A stretch of 64,000 bases of DNA from Rotaria sordida (Eukaryota > Rotifera > Eurotatoria > Philodinida > Philodinidae): the NCBI GenBank assembly GCA_905250125.1, contig CAJNOL010000454.1, positions 1,619 to 65,618 on the forward strand, given 5' to 3'. This document shows, piece after piece, positions 1-11,515 of the stretch. The notes under the pieces were generated by a model, which searched no databases, was not told the origin of the DNA, and saw only the letters and a program-made list of their open reading frames with translations. A program made the position numbers and the translations under genes. Every line of letters begins with the position of its first letter. Position 1 is the first letter of the stretch.

Positions 1-103
1 GAATTATATTCATGATATCTATAGTATATACCCCCTTTTTTTATAGGGTGCGGGTCTTGCGGGTCTTTAGAATTATATTCATGATATCTATAGTATATAC
101 CCC
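1..103. repeat. 34-bp direct repeat at the window edge
   Basis: The 34-bp sequence at 1-34 (beginning GAATTATATTCATGATATC) recurs exactly at 70-103, separated by a short stretch with CGGGTCTT-like repeats. The second copy directly abuts the terminal inverted repeat of the next element. It may be a tandem duplication or the edge of another repeat that continues outside the window. Confidence 0.85.
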
Positions 104-118
104 AAGGGGGAAAAAGCT

Positions 119-255
119 GACTCCGTGACTCCATGACTCTACTGACTCTAACTGACTCCATTGACTCTATTGACTCCATTGACTCCAACTGACTCCATTG
201 ACTCCAACTGACTCCATTGACTCCATTAACTCTAACTGACTCCACTGACTCCAAC
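119..255. repeat. GACTCC minisatellite, left end of the element
   Basis: Degenerate array with a unit of about 9-11 bases built on TGACTCCAAC / TGACTCCATT, starting directly inside the left inverted repeat. The same motif family forms the right subterminal array, so the two arrays are part of the element's structure rather than chance. Confidence 0.85.
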
Positions 256-305
256 TCAAGCAAAAAAACAGCCGACTCTGTAGCATTTGAGTCACTTAAA
301 GTTAG

Positions 306-520
306 TGAAATCAACCAACAGGATTTCTTGATGCAGAAGACCAGTTAATCAGGTGTTTTTTGCATTTGGCTCTCAATCAATAGGGCATCTTGATTCAGAA
401 AACGAGCCAATCATGTGTCTTCCCCATCTGGATTTCAACCAATAGGATTTTTCCATCCGGGGAAGCAGCCAACCAGATAGTTTCCGCATCTGGCTCTCAA
501 CTGGTAGAATTTCTTCCACA
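306..520. repeat. About 3.5 copies of a ~62-bp tandem repeat
   Basis: Successive units begin near 309, 374, 436 and 498 with CAACCAATAGGATTT-like sequence followed by a CCAATCA-like core and CATCTGGCTCT. The units have diverged strongly. An 84-codon open frame across this region is a by-product of the repeat. Confidence 0.6.
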
Positions 521-1423
521 GCACTGTAACCCGCGGACCGGATGCTTGTACCAATATGGGTACAGGTGCGAAATTACCACGCACTGGTCGGATATGGATG
601 CGAAACTATCAGATACGAGTAGAGCACGAATAAAAAATAAATAGGTGTGAATAGAGTAACATCACAAGTTTTACCCGTGCAGTGCTCCACTTACTGTTAA
701 CGACGTATTGAGTTCATTTACTGAGAAAAGTGATGATACATCAATTCATAAAAATTCTGATCACTTTGATGAAAAAAAAAGACTATATGAAAAGGAAATT
801 CGTTCGTCGAAAATATACTGATATACCAAAATGGTAGCAAAATTATTGAGTCAGTTATCGACAACTATCTCATTTAGCTATTGCTGTTACATATTCCAGC
901 TAGTTGAACAACTAGTGAAAAAGAATTGAGCGGGACTGCGGAAACGCTAGAGACTCCGTGAAAATCATTAAGTCTAGATATGTTAGATACTCTTGCATTT
1001 ATTCGTGGTTGACGCTGTGGATGTTAGGAAGGTGTGGGTCTTTCGAGATCCCGACCTGAACTCAATTAGGTTGTGGTCCAGATCCAACGTTTTACTTTTT
1101 GCCTGGGTCGTTTACACTTATTTTGTAGATCGGAAGCTCTCCTAGTGAGAACTACGGCAACAAAATATAACTATATGTTGAATATTTTCTAAGATTAGCG
1201 AATAATTAGCAAAACTATTCTCTCTTCCTTTGTTCATGTATGAGGAGCGTGCCAGCTATTGATGGAAAAACCTTGGATTTGGACTCAGTAAGGACCTAGT
1301 CTGAACCCGATCGGATCCGGATTCAAATTTTTAATTTTGTTTTTAGTTCTGCTCTAAATTTTTAATACTCTTCGGGTCCAAATTTGAGTCCTGCTCCACA
1401 AAAGCGTGAACCCACAGCTCCCT

Positions 1424-1495
1424 AGTGGGTGTGGTTGTAAGTGTGGCAGTAGCTGTTGATATGGGTACCAAAGAAAGGAACGCCCACACTCTTGC
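1424..1495. repeat. Weak telomere-like hairpin remnant
   Basis: GGGTGTGGTTGTAAGTGTGG is followed about 40 bases later by CGCCCACACTC. The polarity (G-rich then C-rich) matches the better-preserved hairpins in the window, but the arms are short and mismatched. Confidence 0.3.
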
Positions 1496-3430
1496 CATAT
1501 CAATATTATTACTGGATTCTTATGGAATCAGGCTGAAAAATAGTGACCTTGTATGTTGAATTTAGATAATGGAGACCATACGTATAAGATGACTTGACGG
1601 TATTGGAGGTATGGAAAAAGCACGAGCCATGCACGGATATTAGATATACAAGTAAGGAACTGTCAAGCACCGGTAGGATGTGGGTAAATGAAGGCCGTTC
1701 CCCCTTCCTTCGCGCTTTGGAAGTTGATTTCAGATACAGTGAATGAGATCTCTGTGGAACTTTTCATGAATGTTAGGCTCATAAAAGTAGACTTACGAAT
1801 TTTTTTTTTCTGTAAACTTCAGCGTTCAGGAGTTTTCTAGAGATCAAGACCCAAAATGCATCCTTAGTCCATACAAACCTTTTTTCATTATACTTCAAAG
1901 TAGAGGACTGGAGTTTGTTTTATTTGAAGAAGAACTATTTAGTCCTTCGGATGAGGGAAGATATTTTTTATTCTTGCTCTCTTTAGTTTTGGATGGCGTC
2001 GAAACCTTAAATACCTTGAAATACCATCATAGGTTTTCCAGACAGACGAGATTTTCTGAAGGACTAGAGTCTAATTAAAAAATTCCTTCCTTTCATCCGA
2101 AGAAGAATTGCTTGTCTTAATAAATGAAAAAAAAATCTAGTTTTCTAGAACGAAGTATATTGAAAAGAATTTTGCGCGGAGATTGGCCATTGGCATAAAA
2201 ATTGATTTTGAGAAAAATGTAAAAACTTTTTTTCTGCATTTTATCGGCCTGTCGTTAGACACCAACATGAAACATGTTGATATCGTATATCAATCACTAA
2301 AACTAAACAAGATATATAAGCCTATGCTTTTAACGCCATATGCAGGTAATAGAGGACAGCGATATCCACGTTTTCCTTTGGTGTTTTCGGAATTTTGCCT
2401 AGGAATATTACCATAGAGAGTTTCAGAAACTTACAGTAGCTCTTTTTGAAACCTTTCAAAGCTGAAATTTTTTTATGAATCTTTAAAGTAGAGATCTCAG
2501 GTGGTATCCCTGTACACTTTTCTCAAAAATAATTTTTTGTTGACGAAAATCGACTTTCTGAAGTGTAGCGCCTTGATTCTTGTTCGGGTCGAATATGGGT
2601 ACGAAATATTGTATCCGCGCAGTACTCTATCTTGCCATACGTAAAATCAGTCGGTCAATTGTTTGTCGGATCTGATACTCAATCGATAGAATTTTTGTAT
2701 TCCTAAAATTCGCCAATAAAGTATATTTCTGAATTCTATAAGTTTTATCTTTCCGATTCAAAATGGAGATCTGTGAGCTTCTGTGACGTCTGCATGGTGG
2801 CAAATTTGCGCCATACTTCTTAGTCACCGAAAGAATATTCAGACTTCTATCTATTTGAGTATTAAATTACTAAGACGAAAATTGTGAATCTTGACTAGAT
2901 TTTCATCAAAATTTTATCAGTGAACCACAATTCAGTAAGAACCGAGTTTTCCAAAAACTGCTTCATCTAGGAATTTTGATATCGGAAGTTGGAATCTGAG
3001 TTCCATTAACTTTAAAGCTCAATAAGTAGGTAAGGCAGTAGCAAATATTATGCTGGGGTAAAATAGTTCTACCAAAGATGGTTAGCAAAGGAATCCTTCA
3101 AATAGCTGTCTTTATAGCTTCGACAACGATTCGTAGTCTCGAAAGAATATGTCTTGACATGCTGCTATTTTTTTTCACATTCTGTTTTATCGGAGACAGT
3201 CATCAAGGAAATCTGTTGATCACTCAAATTCACTGAACCCTAGGACTTTGAATTCATTGCTCGATCAATGAAATATGTTCACTATCCGAGTCTCAGTCAA
3301 TGATGTTTCTGAATGCTGAAAGTTGAATCCATTCGTGTATCGCTGTGCGCGAGTGTGGATATGATTTTCAGTTTATTTGCGAGTGTGGATAGAGGCAACC
3401 ATGGGTCTTCGAGTAGATGGAATGAATGTC

Positions 3431-3540
3431 TGGGTGTGTGTGCGTGTGCATTTAGGTGTGGGTATCGGCTGTGGGCTGTGGGCGTGGCTCTGAGGATTGG
3501 TTTAGGTTTACATGAAGTAAACATCCACACGCACATAGTC
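3431..3540. repeat. Degenerate telomere-like repeat patch
   Basis: GTGTGTGTGCGTGTG and GGTGTGGG / GCTGTGGG runs are followed by CATCCACACGCACATAG. The G-rich strand again precedes the C-rich strand. The overlapping open frames on both strands (3297-3708) are low-complexity by-products. Confidence 0.4.
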
Positions 3541-4012
3541 TCCAGACCGATAACAGCTGAGCAGCCAGAATCTAGACTAGATCTAGAACAGTTTCAGCTC
3601 ATACAGCTCAGACCAAAGAAGCTGATGCACTGTTTTCACAGTCCAGTTCAAATCAAAAGAACTTTAAAAAGTTTCGAGGAGTTGAGCGGAATTATTCGCG
3701 CTTTTTAGCTTAGATCAAGATCGGTTTCAATAATAACTTTCAGGAATTGACGGTCTTCAAAATCTTGTTTGCTTTTAGGACCCAAAAGTACCCTACCATG
3801 AAACACAAAACTAATACCTTTAAAATCCAGAACTATTTTGGAAAAAATTAGAGTCGAAATTTTCTGGGTATCGCAGTTCCAGCACCTGAACTGTGAAATG
3901 TTTCAACAGTTCCTGAGAGCAGAGCTGAATTGTTCGAATATATCAGCTTAGATTAGAGAGTGTTTTGAACATTTCACCAAATTCAACTTTTTAACTACAC
4001 TGTCCAAGCCAT

Positions 4013-4285
4013 AATCCAAATAGTAAGAATGTTTGATTCGATGAATTCCTAACCTCGGAAAACCTGATTAGCCGAATTTCCAGTCTCCAAAAATCCGATT
4101 GGCTAGAATCCAAACAATAAAAACATTTCATTGGGTGAATTTCCAGTTTCTAAAAACCTGATTGGCTGAATTTCTGGTCTCAAAAAATCTGATTGGCTAG
4201 AATTCAAACACTAGAAACATTTGATTGGTTGAATTATCAGCCTCGAAAAACCGGATTGACCAGTATTCAGATAGTAAAAATTGTA
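4013..4285. repeat. 94-bp tandem repeat, about 2.5 to 3 copies
   Basis: Anchors CCTGATTAGCC (4063), CCTGATTGGCT (4157) and CCGGATTGACC (4251) are exactly 94 bases apart. Units carry GATTGGCTGAATTTC and GATTGGCTAGAATCCAAAC. A similar CCAATCA-rich motif appears in the 137-bp array near 13.4-13.8 kb. Confidence 0.8.
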
Positions 4286-4371
4286 AATGTTATGCGTTCT
4301 CGCTCGTATTCCTGGGAACGAGAACGCAACTCGCGTTCCCATTCCTAGGAACGGAATGCAAAAGAGACACT

Positions 4372-4625
4372 TCTAGTCAGTGGAATCAATAGGGATCATT
4401 TAGAGTCAGTGGAGTTAGTAGAGTCAATCGGAGTCAATGGAGGTCGCTCAGAATCAATGGTAGTCACTTAGGGTTAGTTGGAGTCACTCAGATTCTCCAG
4501 TGACTCCAACTGACTCCAGCTGACTCCGCTGACTCCAACTGACTCCGTTGACTCCAGCTGACTCTGCTGACTCCAACTGACTCTGCTGACTCCCATTGAC
4601 TCTATTGACTCCGATGCTTCAGAGT
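4372..4625. repeat. Back-to-back GGAGTCA and TGACTCC arrays
   Basis: From about 4372 to 4497 the motif runs as AGTCAGTGGA / GGAGTCA; from 4498 to 4625 it runs as TGACTCCAAC. The two halves are inverted relative to each other, so the right end of the element is itself an imperfect palindrome just inside the 19-bp terminal repeat. Confidence 0.8.
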
Positions 4626-4642
4626 CAGCTTTTTCCCCCTTG

Positions 4643-5026
4643 CGTACATATCATAATTCAACACCGTCTTCTACCGTACTGAAAATCTTTTAACCTTGAA
4701 ACCAAATACTGCAGCGGAGGCCGTAGTATTGATAAATACAATCTGGTCACCAGAATTGTTTGTTTTTTCTATTTGAAATGCTTGGAAACAGTCTACAAAT
4801 GATTGCTATTTTAATTCTGGTCATCAGAATCTCAGAGAATCAATTCTAGCGGAATTGAAATAGCAATCATTTGTAGATTGTTTCCAAGCATTTCAAATAG
4901 AAAAAACAAACAATTCTGGTGACCAGAGTGTATTTACCAATACTACGGTCTCCGCTGCAGTACTTGGTTTCAATATTAAAATATTTTCAGTACGGTAGAA
5001 GATGGTATCGAATTATGATATGTACG
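4643..5026. mobile_element. 384-bp near-perfect palindrome (foldback element)
   Basis: CGTACATATCATAATTC at 4643 is mirrored by its reverse complement ending at 5026. The pairing continues through both arms: the block around 4740-4800 with TTGTTTGTTTTTTCTATTTG pairs with the block near 4880-4915, with a short centre near 4834. Arms are about 185 bp. It starts one base after the neighbouring 19-bp inverted repeat ends. There is no coding capacity. Likely a miniature inverted-repeat element. Confidence 0.85.
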
Positions 5027-5650
5027 ACTTATTATGTATTTAAAAGAAAATCCTTAAATTGAAAAACTCCTGTTTGGTCACCAGAATTGATCATAATTAT
5101 GTAATTATCCACAAATGTGGATATGATGTAGGGATGAATCTTGGGGTCACGATTTGTGGTAAAGGATAGACATTCGCTCACTGCCCATGTTTTGAGTAGA
5201 ACTGGTGACCAGTTTCCTTCTTTTCAGAAGAATTAGTCCTCAACTTCCATTCTGTCGAAAAGAACGGGTGCCCAGTTTCTGTTCTTTTCAAAAGAATTGG
5301 TCGCTAACTTCTAATACTTTGAGTTGAACTGGTGACCAGTTTCCTTCTTTTCAGAAGAATTGGGTGCCAATTTGCACTTTCTTGCAAAGAACTAGTGACC
5401 ACTTTCTGTACTTTGAAAAGAATTGGTTGTTAGCTCTAATACTTTTGAGTAAAACTGAATGATCGAACCAGTTCCGTTCGTCAGTCAGAAAATACCACAT
5501 ATGAAATCATGTACAGTTATATTTTATAAAAAAATCCCTAAATGAAAGTCCATACTTGGTCACCGCAGTTGATTAATTGTCTAATTGCCCATAAATGTGG
5601 ACTTGATTTAGGAACCCACTCAGAGAACCACAATTTGTGGGAAATGATAG
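5027..5650. repeat. 63-bp tandem array flanked by a duplicated ~120-bp segment
   Basis: Anchors AACTGGTGACC (5200), AACGGGTGCCC (5263), AACTGGTGACC (5327) and AACTAGTGACC (5390) give a period of 63-64. The flanks at 5040-5150 and 5510-5640 are diverged direct copies sharing CTTGGTCACC, a TAATTG core and CCACAAATGTGGA. GGTCACCAG also occurs in the preceding palindrome, so these repeats may share an origin. Confidence 0.75.
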
Positions 5651-5920
5651 CCATTTATTTCCATAACTACCAAATGAACATATAAAAAGACGAAACAGAA
5701 ACTATGAAAAATTCTAGGAAAGTTCCACTATAATTTCCGAAACTATCAATACATACGAACGCATTTCAGAAATTGCCACAAAATTTCCTTGGAAGTATCC
5801 AAAAACTCAAATGCACACAATAGAAATTGTCTATACATTGCTGTAATTGCAAATGCACACGGAAGAAGTTTCCGAAATTATCGGTAACTATCTAAGAAAT
5901 TACCGAGGCAATGTCCAAAA

Positions 5921-6023
5921 GGCTGTGGCTGTGGGTAAGTGTTCTCTCTATAACCACACCCACACTCACACTCACACCCACACCCACACCCACACACCCA
6001 CACCCACACCCACACCCACACCC
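5921..6023. repeat. Telomere-like hairpin (H3)
   Basis: Short G-rich arm GGCTGTGGCTGTGGGTAAG, loop with TTCTCTCTATAA, then a long C-rich arm of CCCACA units to 6023. The C-rich run drives open frames on both strands that are not genes. Confidence 0.8.
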
Positions 6024-8737
6024 AAATGGTCATTTTTTTCTCTTTTAATGAAAGATGCAATACCGTTTTTCATTTGAACATTGTCCTTCAATATGCAAAA
6101 CATATGGTCACATGTATTCACAAAAAGAAAACTAAATCATTTATTTTTCAATGTTATATTCTTACACAAGTATTTTTATTATATGTTTATCGATTTTGAT
6201 TCGATTCTTTGTGGATACGAATAATTTTTCTAAGAAAATCATTCATTTGTCTTCTTGCTTTTGTTTTTCAATCTCAAAGGAAAAAAAAGAAACGATTTCG
6301 AAACTGAATTCCACGATTGATTAGTTTGAAATTTGAAATAAACCAGAATATTTTTTGATAGTCAGCAAAAGGTTAAAACATATAAAAATAAATTTCTATT
6401 TATCAGAACATCTGACAAACTTGATCTTTGCATTCTGATTTTCTGCCATTTTTTTTTCTAATGATTGTTGAGAATAAGCAATCAGCCTATATATAGAACA
6501 TGCATCTTTATAGGCTGTTCAGATAAATACGAGCACTGAACGATATGATATCAATTTTTTTTTTATATTGTTCTTCTATATATTTTGTTCAACATAAATA
6601 TATGTTATGGTCCAAATTAGGCTGAATTCTAATTTTGGGCCATAACATATATATCGATTAAGGTCAAATAAAAAAATAATGATGAGGAAATTGTTCGATG
6701 CGTTTTTCCTTTAAATAGTATATTATAAGTAAGATTTGAAATCTCTGATATAGACAAATGGGATAACATCGGATATCTTGAAGTTAGACAACAGGCCTAC
6801 GATCGTTTTATTTTCTTCTAGAATTTAAATGAAAAATTTTTAAACGGAATCGAGTCTTAACTTTAGGTAAGATTACAAATTTATGAGAATACCTTTGAGT
6901 TGTGCGCAATCATTTGCTTTAACGAGATTTATTCACATATATATGAACAAATACAATCAACGTGAACTCACTATCTTTTGTATTCGTCAGTGAAATGTTC
7001 TGTATTCAGCACAGACTATTTACCAGGTGTGAATTTGGAGTGATAAGTCTAGATGTTGATGAAGAGAAAACTAAGTGCAGCCCACACTCACACCCACCGT
7101 ATATCACTAGAAAAAAATGCCCTCAGAAATAATTTTCTAAAGATAGCTCAATCTTGAGTTTCAAATTTTAAGATGAACTATGAAACAAACAGAAAAAAAC
7201 CAGCAAATATGGAAAAGTAGTAGTTTTGGATTTATAATTTGTATATTATGAAAGGAAAATACTCTTTTATTTATTTTCGAAGTGTGTTTGAACCGTACCA
7301 ATATTTTATATTCGGAAAAATTAAAACAAATGTCTCCTATTACCTTCGTTGTTGTACACTTCACTCAATATAAGAAAATTACGATTGATTATGGAATATT
7401 GATGACGATGCAAAAAGTTGTCTGAAAAATGTTTTCAACCAATATAAAAAATAATTGTGCTGCTTAATAGCCTTGTATTGAAAACTCAAGTTTGAAGTAT
7501 CTATTTAAAAAGTGTTTCTGCGGATTCGTTGTTTTCTATTAAGTAGTAGGCTGATTAACAGCTTGAACTTTAACCGAAACAACTTTATCAATAGCATAGA
7601 CCGTAGAAGTCTGTAATAACTATTAAGATTTTAACATTCGGAATGAGTACAGCGAACTCTATATGGTCATATGTTTCTACAAAAAAGCAATTGATCACTT
7701 GGATAACTTTCCTGTTCGATTTTACTTATAATAAGAGCCAGCACAATGTTCGAGAAGTAAGAAGATGAATATTAGTTGATAAAGCATTTTCATTACTAGG
7801 TTTTCTTTATACCCATCAAATAATTCTATTTATTTTGAAAGCTATTAATCTTTTTCAGTAGTTTTATTTCACGTCAATAGGGAAGGAAAGCAAAAAAATG
7901 GAAGATCTATTGAAGCATGTTAAAATATATGAATGTTTCTTCTCAATAAACCCTTTGACTACTAATGAGCCTACTCCAAAAAAGAAAGTGTGTCATTTTC
8001 TTTTCGCTGTTTTTTTTTAAATCTCAAATAACGAAAAATCTAACATCGATAGAAGTAGATATTATTACCGTAACTATGATTCTTACATTGATATAGTGAA
8101 AACGTTAATTTCTTGTCACGATATCATATATTAGCAATAAAAATTATTCGAATAAGATCCAATCTGTAATGTTACTTGATCAACTAAAAGAAACATGAGT
8201 GGCTTTCAAAGAATTTCATGATCGATTAACAGCATGCTATCGTAGTGATTAACCGAATAGAATCAAGAGTAGAATGGCTTCTTTGCCACTTTTTATTCTT
8301 GACAGAAATAAAAGCAGTATTACTAACTCTAATAATGGGTCATTCTTGAGAGTGGGTTTGGCTGTATGAAAGTGTGTTTCAAATTATACTCATACCCATA
8401 ATAAGAGAAATGTCTCTTACTTTAATCTTTTCTTTCGTAATTGCAATTTACTCAACAAATTTCTTGATTGTGTACGTTCCATAATACTAATCAGTTGTAT
8501 TATATCTTCCATTAAATCAACAAAAATGCGATTAGCAAGAAAAAAATTTTCTAAACAATAGAAATGTTTTGTTCATTTCAGTCAACTAAGATTATTGCGT
8601 AGTTGGAAAGAGCAGACTTTAATGTATCTTTTTTTTTGTATAACTCATACGAGTCTACATACATTTTTCTACAACTGTTTATAATTTGATATATTATCTT
8701 TGTATTTTTGCTGAAGTTTCACTGTATACATAGTAAA
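6024..8737. other. AT-rich intergenic stretch
   Basis: No gene was recognised in 2.7 kb. It contains a 56-base hairpin (6597-6652, arms built on ATATGTTATGGTCCAAATTAG and its complement), a lone C-rich telomere-like scrap (7080-7099) and a weak G-rich/C-rich pair (8350-8398, GAGTGGGTTTGGCTG to CATACCCATA). Confidence 0.5.
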
Positions 8738-8920
8738 ATGACTACACATCCTAGTGATTTTGTTGAAGAAATGAGATCAAAGAGGTTATATGGAAACGTC
8801 AAAAATTTACCATATACTCATCTGAACTCTAGCTACCATTTGATATCACGAAAACTAGAATCTCAACAAACCTCATTGCAAAAACACAAAAGAAATATAT
8901 CGGATAATAAACAATCGTAA
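8738..8920 (+). CDS. Possible small hypothetical protein or exon
   Basis: A 60-codon frame opens with ATG at 8738 and ends in TAA at 8918-8920. The peptide is hydrophilic, rich in Ser, His and Lys, with no recognisable motif, signal peptide or membrane segment. It lies about 220 bases from the 3' end of the minus-strand F-box gene, so the two would converge. Codon content is richer in C and G than the surrounding AT-rich DNA, which is the only positive sign. It could equally be a random open frame or one exon of an unrecognised gene. Confidence 0.2.
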   Translation: MTTHPSDFVEEMRSKRLYGNVKNLPYTHLNSSYHLISRKLESQQTSLQKHKRNISDNKQS

Positions 8921-9139
8921 AAAAGTGTCTATACAATCATATGTTTTCTATACACATTATTATTGTTTAGATATAGATGTGCGTTCACATATTCTTCTTA
9001 TATTCTATTGCGTTTCATCTAGTGTTTGACTATATATAATCTTGTTGTGTATTCATTTATTTTTATTTATTAACAAAAAATTGACAGACTTATTTTTAAC
9101 TGAAAAATCAACATCTTCTTAAACAATGAATTATAATAT

Positions 9140-10683
9140 TCAATATTGAAAATAGATAGAGTCAATATACTGAGTATTGTAGTGTTTTTGTTTGAAACTT
9201 TTAATGTCAAGTGTGACAAGATAAAATGGTTGATCTTCATCTGTACAAAAACATTCATAATAATAATAAAAAGCACTCATCTCAATTTCTTGGCTTAAGA
9301 AAATTTTCTGAAAGAGAGGATGCAGTTTTTGAATATCTTCTTTAAAGGTTGTTTCATTCTCTATTCGTTGTTGTTCATCCCATTTGCATTGACAAGAAAA
9401 TATCGTTAGTTTAGGTACAGACTTGAAAAGAATCGTTGAAAGCTTATTCAGTTCAGCTGGAACCATACTAAGAGCTGAAATGTTGAGCGTTGTCACATTG
9501 GGAGTATGAGATAAAATAGCGGCAAGTGAAGAGAAATACGTGCAATTTAGCTCAAGATACTTCAAGTTTGATTGAAAATGGATTGGAAGAGAAGAAACTT
9601 GCGTAATATGAAAGATAAAATCGCTCATATTTTTGAACCATCGTAGACCAGGACATACATGAAAAATATGTTGGCAATAGTGTACATCATCAGCATTCAA
9701 TCGAAGCTTACGAATAGAAGGTGATCCGGACCACGTGTCTTTTAATGCTATACGAAAATATTCGGCTGAGAATTCTTGAAGACGTTGAAAACCATTTGAG
9801 AATATAATATCCAATAAATTGTTGACTGCTTCATTGTATTCTTGAAGAATATCTAAATAAAACAAATCAGAAGTTTTTACTCGATTCTTTTTCTTTCTGA
9901 ATAGAACACTTCAAAATTATAAAGTTTATGATTACCACCGATTTCTAAAAGTAATGCTATTCTCCAGCATATTGACTAGATAAACATCTATGAACTCTAA
10001 CACGGTTCTAAGATAACTTGTGTAGATTTTATCAGATGCAGTTCTACGAAAACAACAATTTTCAAGAGAATAATTCGATTAGATCCGATGTCTTTTATCA
10101 GAATTCGAATAAAATAAACAAAGAGAGAGTATGCCTTACAAGAGATATCAAGTTCATTTGTAAATTGGTAGATTTTTGTTCTCTCTGAATTTAAATTGAG
10201 ATGGTATTTTATTATGTTCGATTTTTTTTTCTATATATCTCTAGACTAATGATCAGTAACGTACTAAACAAACGTTATAAAATTAATAATCATCTTCCTC
10301 TTACTGTTAAAATTATATCTTGAGATAGTTAGTTGTTCCAACATAGGAAAATGATGTGAACGAATACTATTCAGTTGCTTTTGACTTGGATCTTGTAGAT
10401 AAAGTGAGCGTAAATTGATTAATGATGTGAAATCAACGTTGTTATCATTCATAACAAGATAAATAATTCGAGAAGAATAGTTTTGTAAAATAGTGATATC
10501 ATCAATGACATTAACTCTCACTGTGAGTTTCAAACTTGTCATTGACTGAATAATCGAATCGATGTAATAATTGAGCCCGGAGAAGGTCAAAATAACATGT
10601 TGCGGTGTAAGTAATGTGAATATTTGCTCAATCAATTCGACAGGCAAATGTTCGAATAAGGTAGTTGATCGTTCGTCACACAT
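9140..10683 (-). CDS. F-box protein with leucine-rich tail
   Basis: Two exons on the minus strand, 10683-10305 and 9852-9140, give 363 residues; the junction uses donor GTAAGA and acceptor TTTATTTAG and keeps the frame. Residues about 13-50 form an F-box: LPVELIEQIFTLL followed by the TF-x-GLN segment usual in bdelloid F-box proteins. The rest has irregular leucine-rich repeats (LINLRSLYL, SNLKYLELNCTY, TPNVTTLNIS) that usually form the substrate-binding surface. By family knowledge it would dock to Skp1 in an SCF ubiquitin ligase; the substrate is unknown. The 452-bp intron is long for this window. A three-copy 39-bp repeat lies 115-240 bases upstream. The F-box call is secure; the leucine-rich repeat call is by pattern only. 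Confidence 0.8.
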
Positions 10684-10797
10684 AACAATGACTATTTTCG
10701 ATAAAATGACACTACTTTTTCTTCCGACTGTTAGTACTGGTTATACAGTTTATTGATAAAAAAATGGAAAAGCGTGCGTATTTATAGGATAGTGTCA

Positions 10798-10925
10798 TAT
10801 GCTAAACAACAGTACAAAGAATAGTGGTCACGCCAGACGTGATGAACAATAGAACAAAGAGTGATAGTCACACCAGACGTTGAGCAATAGTGTAAACAAC
10901 GATGATCACGCCAAATGTAGCTAAG
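10798..10925. repeat. Three copies of a ~39-bp tandem repeat upstream of the F-box gene
   Basis: GGTCACGCCAGACGT (10826), AGTCACACCAGACGT (10866) and GATCACGCCAAATGT (10903) mark diverged units 37-40 bases apart. It sits in the presumed promoter region of the minus-strand F-box gene. A regulatory role is possible but not shown. Confidence 0.7.
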
Positions 10926-11246
10926 TGGATGATTGGAAGATAACATGATAGTCAGGGGTCGCCTCGATAACACCGACGTACTTTATAAGATGATATCTTA
11001 TGGCAAATAAATGATTATTCAGGTGAAGAATAATGTCGCATGTATGACGTCAGAAGAAAAAAAAACAGAAAACTTTCTGTTACTTGTAATTGCATCATAA
11101 AATGTCGTCATCTTTTGCATTAGCAACGTGTTGCATCTTCATGATGATAGATACTGATATCAGTGTCGGCGAAAAGTATAAATACGCTTTCGTCGAACTC
11201 TACACTTGCTCAAAGCGATACTTATTAATAGAAGACAAAAACAATA

Positions 11247-11300
11247 TGGGTGTGGGTGTGGGTGTAGATTGAGAGACGATCCACACCCACACCCACACCC
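11247..11300. repeat. Telomere-like hairpin (H6)
   Basis: Three near-perfect GGGTGT units, a 13-base loop (GATTGAGAGACGA), then CCACACCCACACCCACACCC. The stem is about 19 bp and nearly perfect. It lies just past the 3' end of the superoxide dismutase gene. Confidence 0.9.
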
Positions 11301-11515
11301 TCGGACTTTTGTAATAGCTTAGTGCATACATATTTTTCTCCCATTACTCGGAGCTAAGAGTACATTTATAAATAATTGCATGCTGATTATTTCGCCAATA
11401 GTTCCGCGTTTCAGAAAATCATCATCGTTATTATTTCAAATCTAGTGATTATTAAAAAGAAAAACAAATTTAGAAAAAAGCTTTGATAGACAGATACAGG
11501 ATGGAAAGACATTAT

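Larger units (their letters stand above)
104..4641. mobile_element. 4.5-kb non-coding element with 19-bp terminal inverted repeats
   Basis: The left end reads AAGGGGGAAAAAGCTGACT (104-122) and its exact reverse complement ends the element at 4623-4641. Immediately inside both ends lie GACTCC minisatellites. The interior holds further tandem repeats (306-520 and 4013-4285) and GT-rich patches but no convincing coding region; the open frames near 390-644 and 3313-3708 are short and fall in repeats. No clear target-site duplication is visible: the left flank is the 34-bp repeat and the right flank is a palindrome. It is best read as a non-autonomous DNA transposon or a large satellite-rich foldback-type element. 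The family is unknown to me. Confidence 0.6.

Noticed and set aside
5847-6077. His/Thr/Pro and Trp/Val/Gly repeat proteins (also at 16037-16254, 40799-41078, 50487-50723, 55044-55386)
   Set aside because: These frames are translations of CCCACA/TGTGGG repeats whose 6-base period avoids stops; they show no independent coding evidence.
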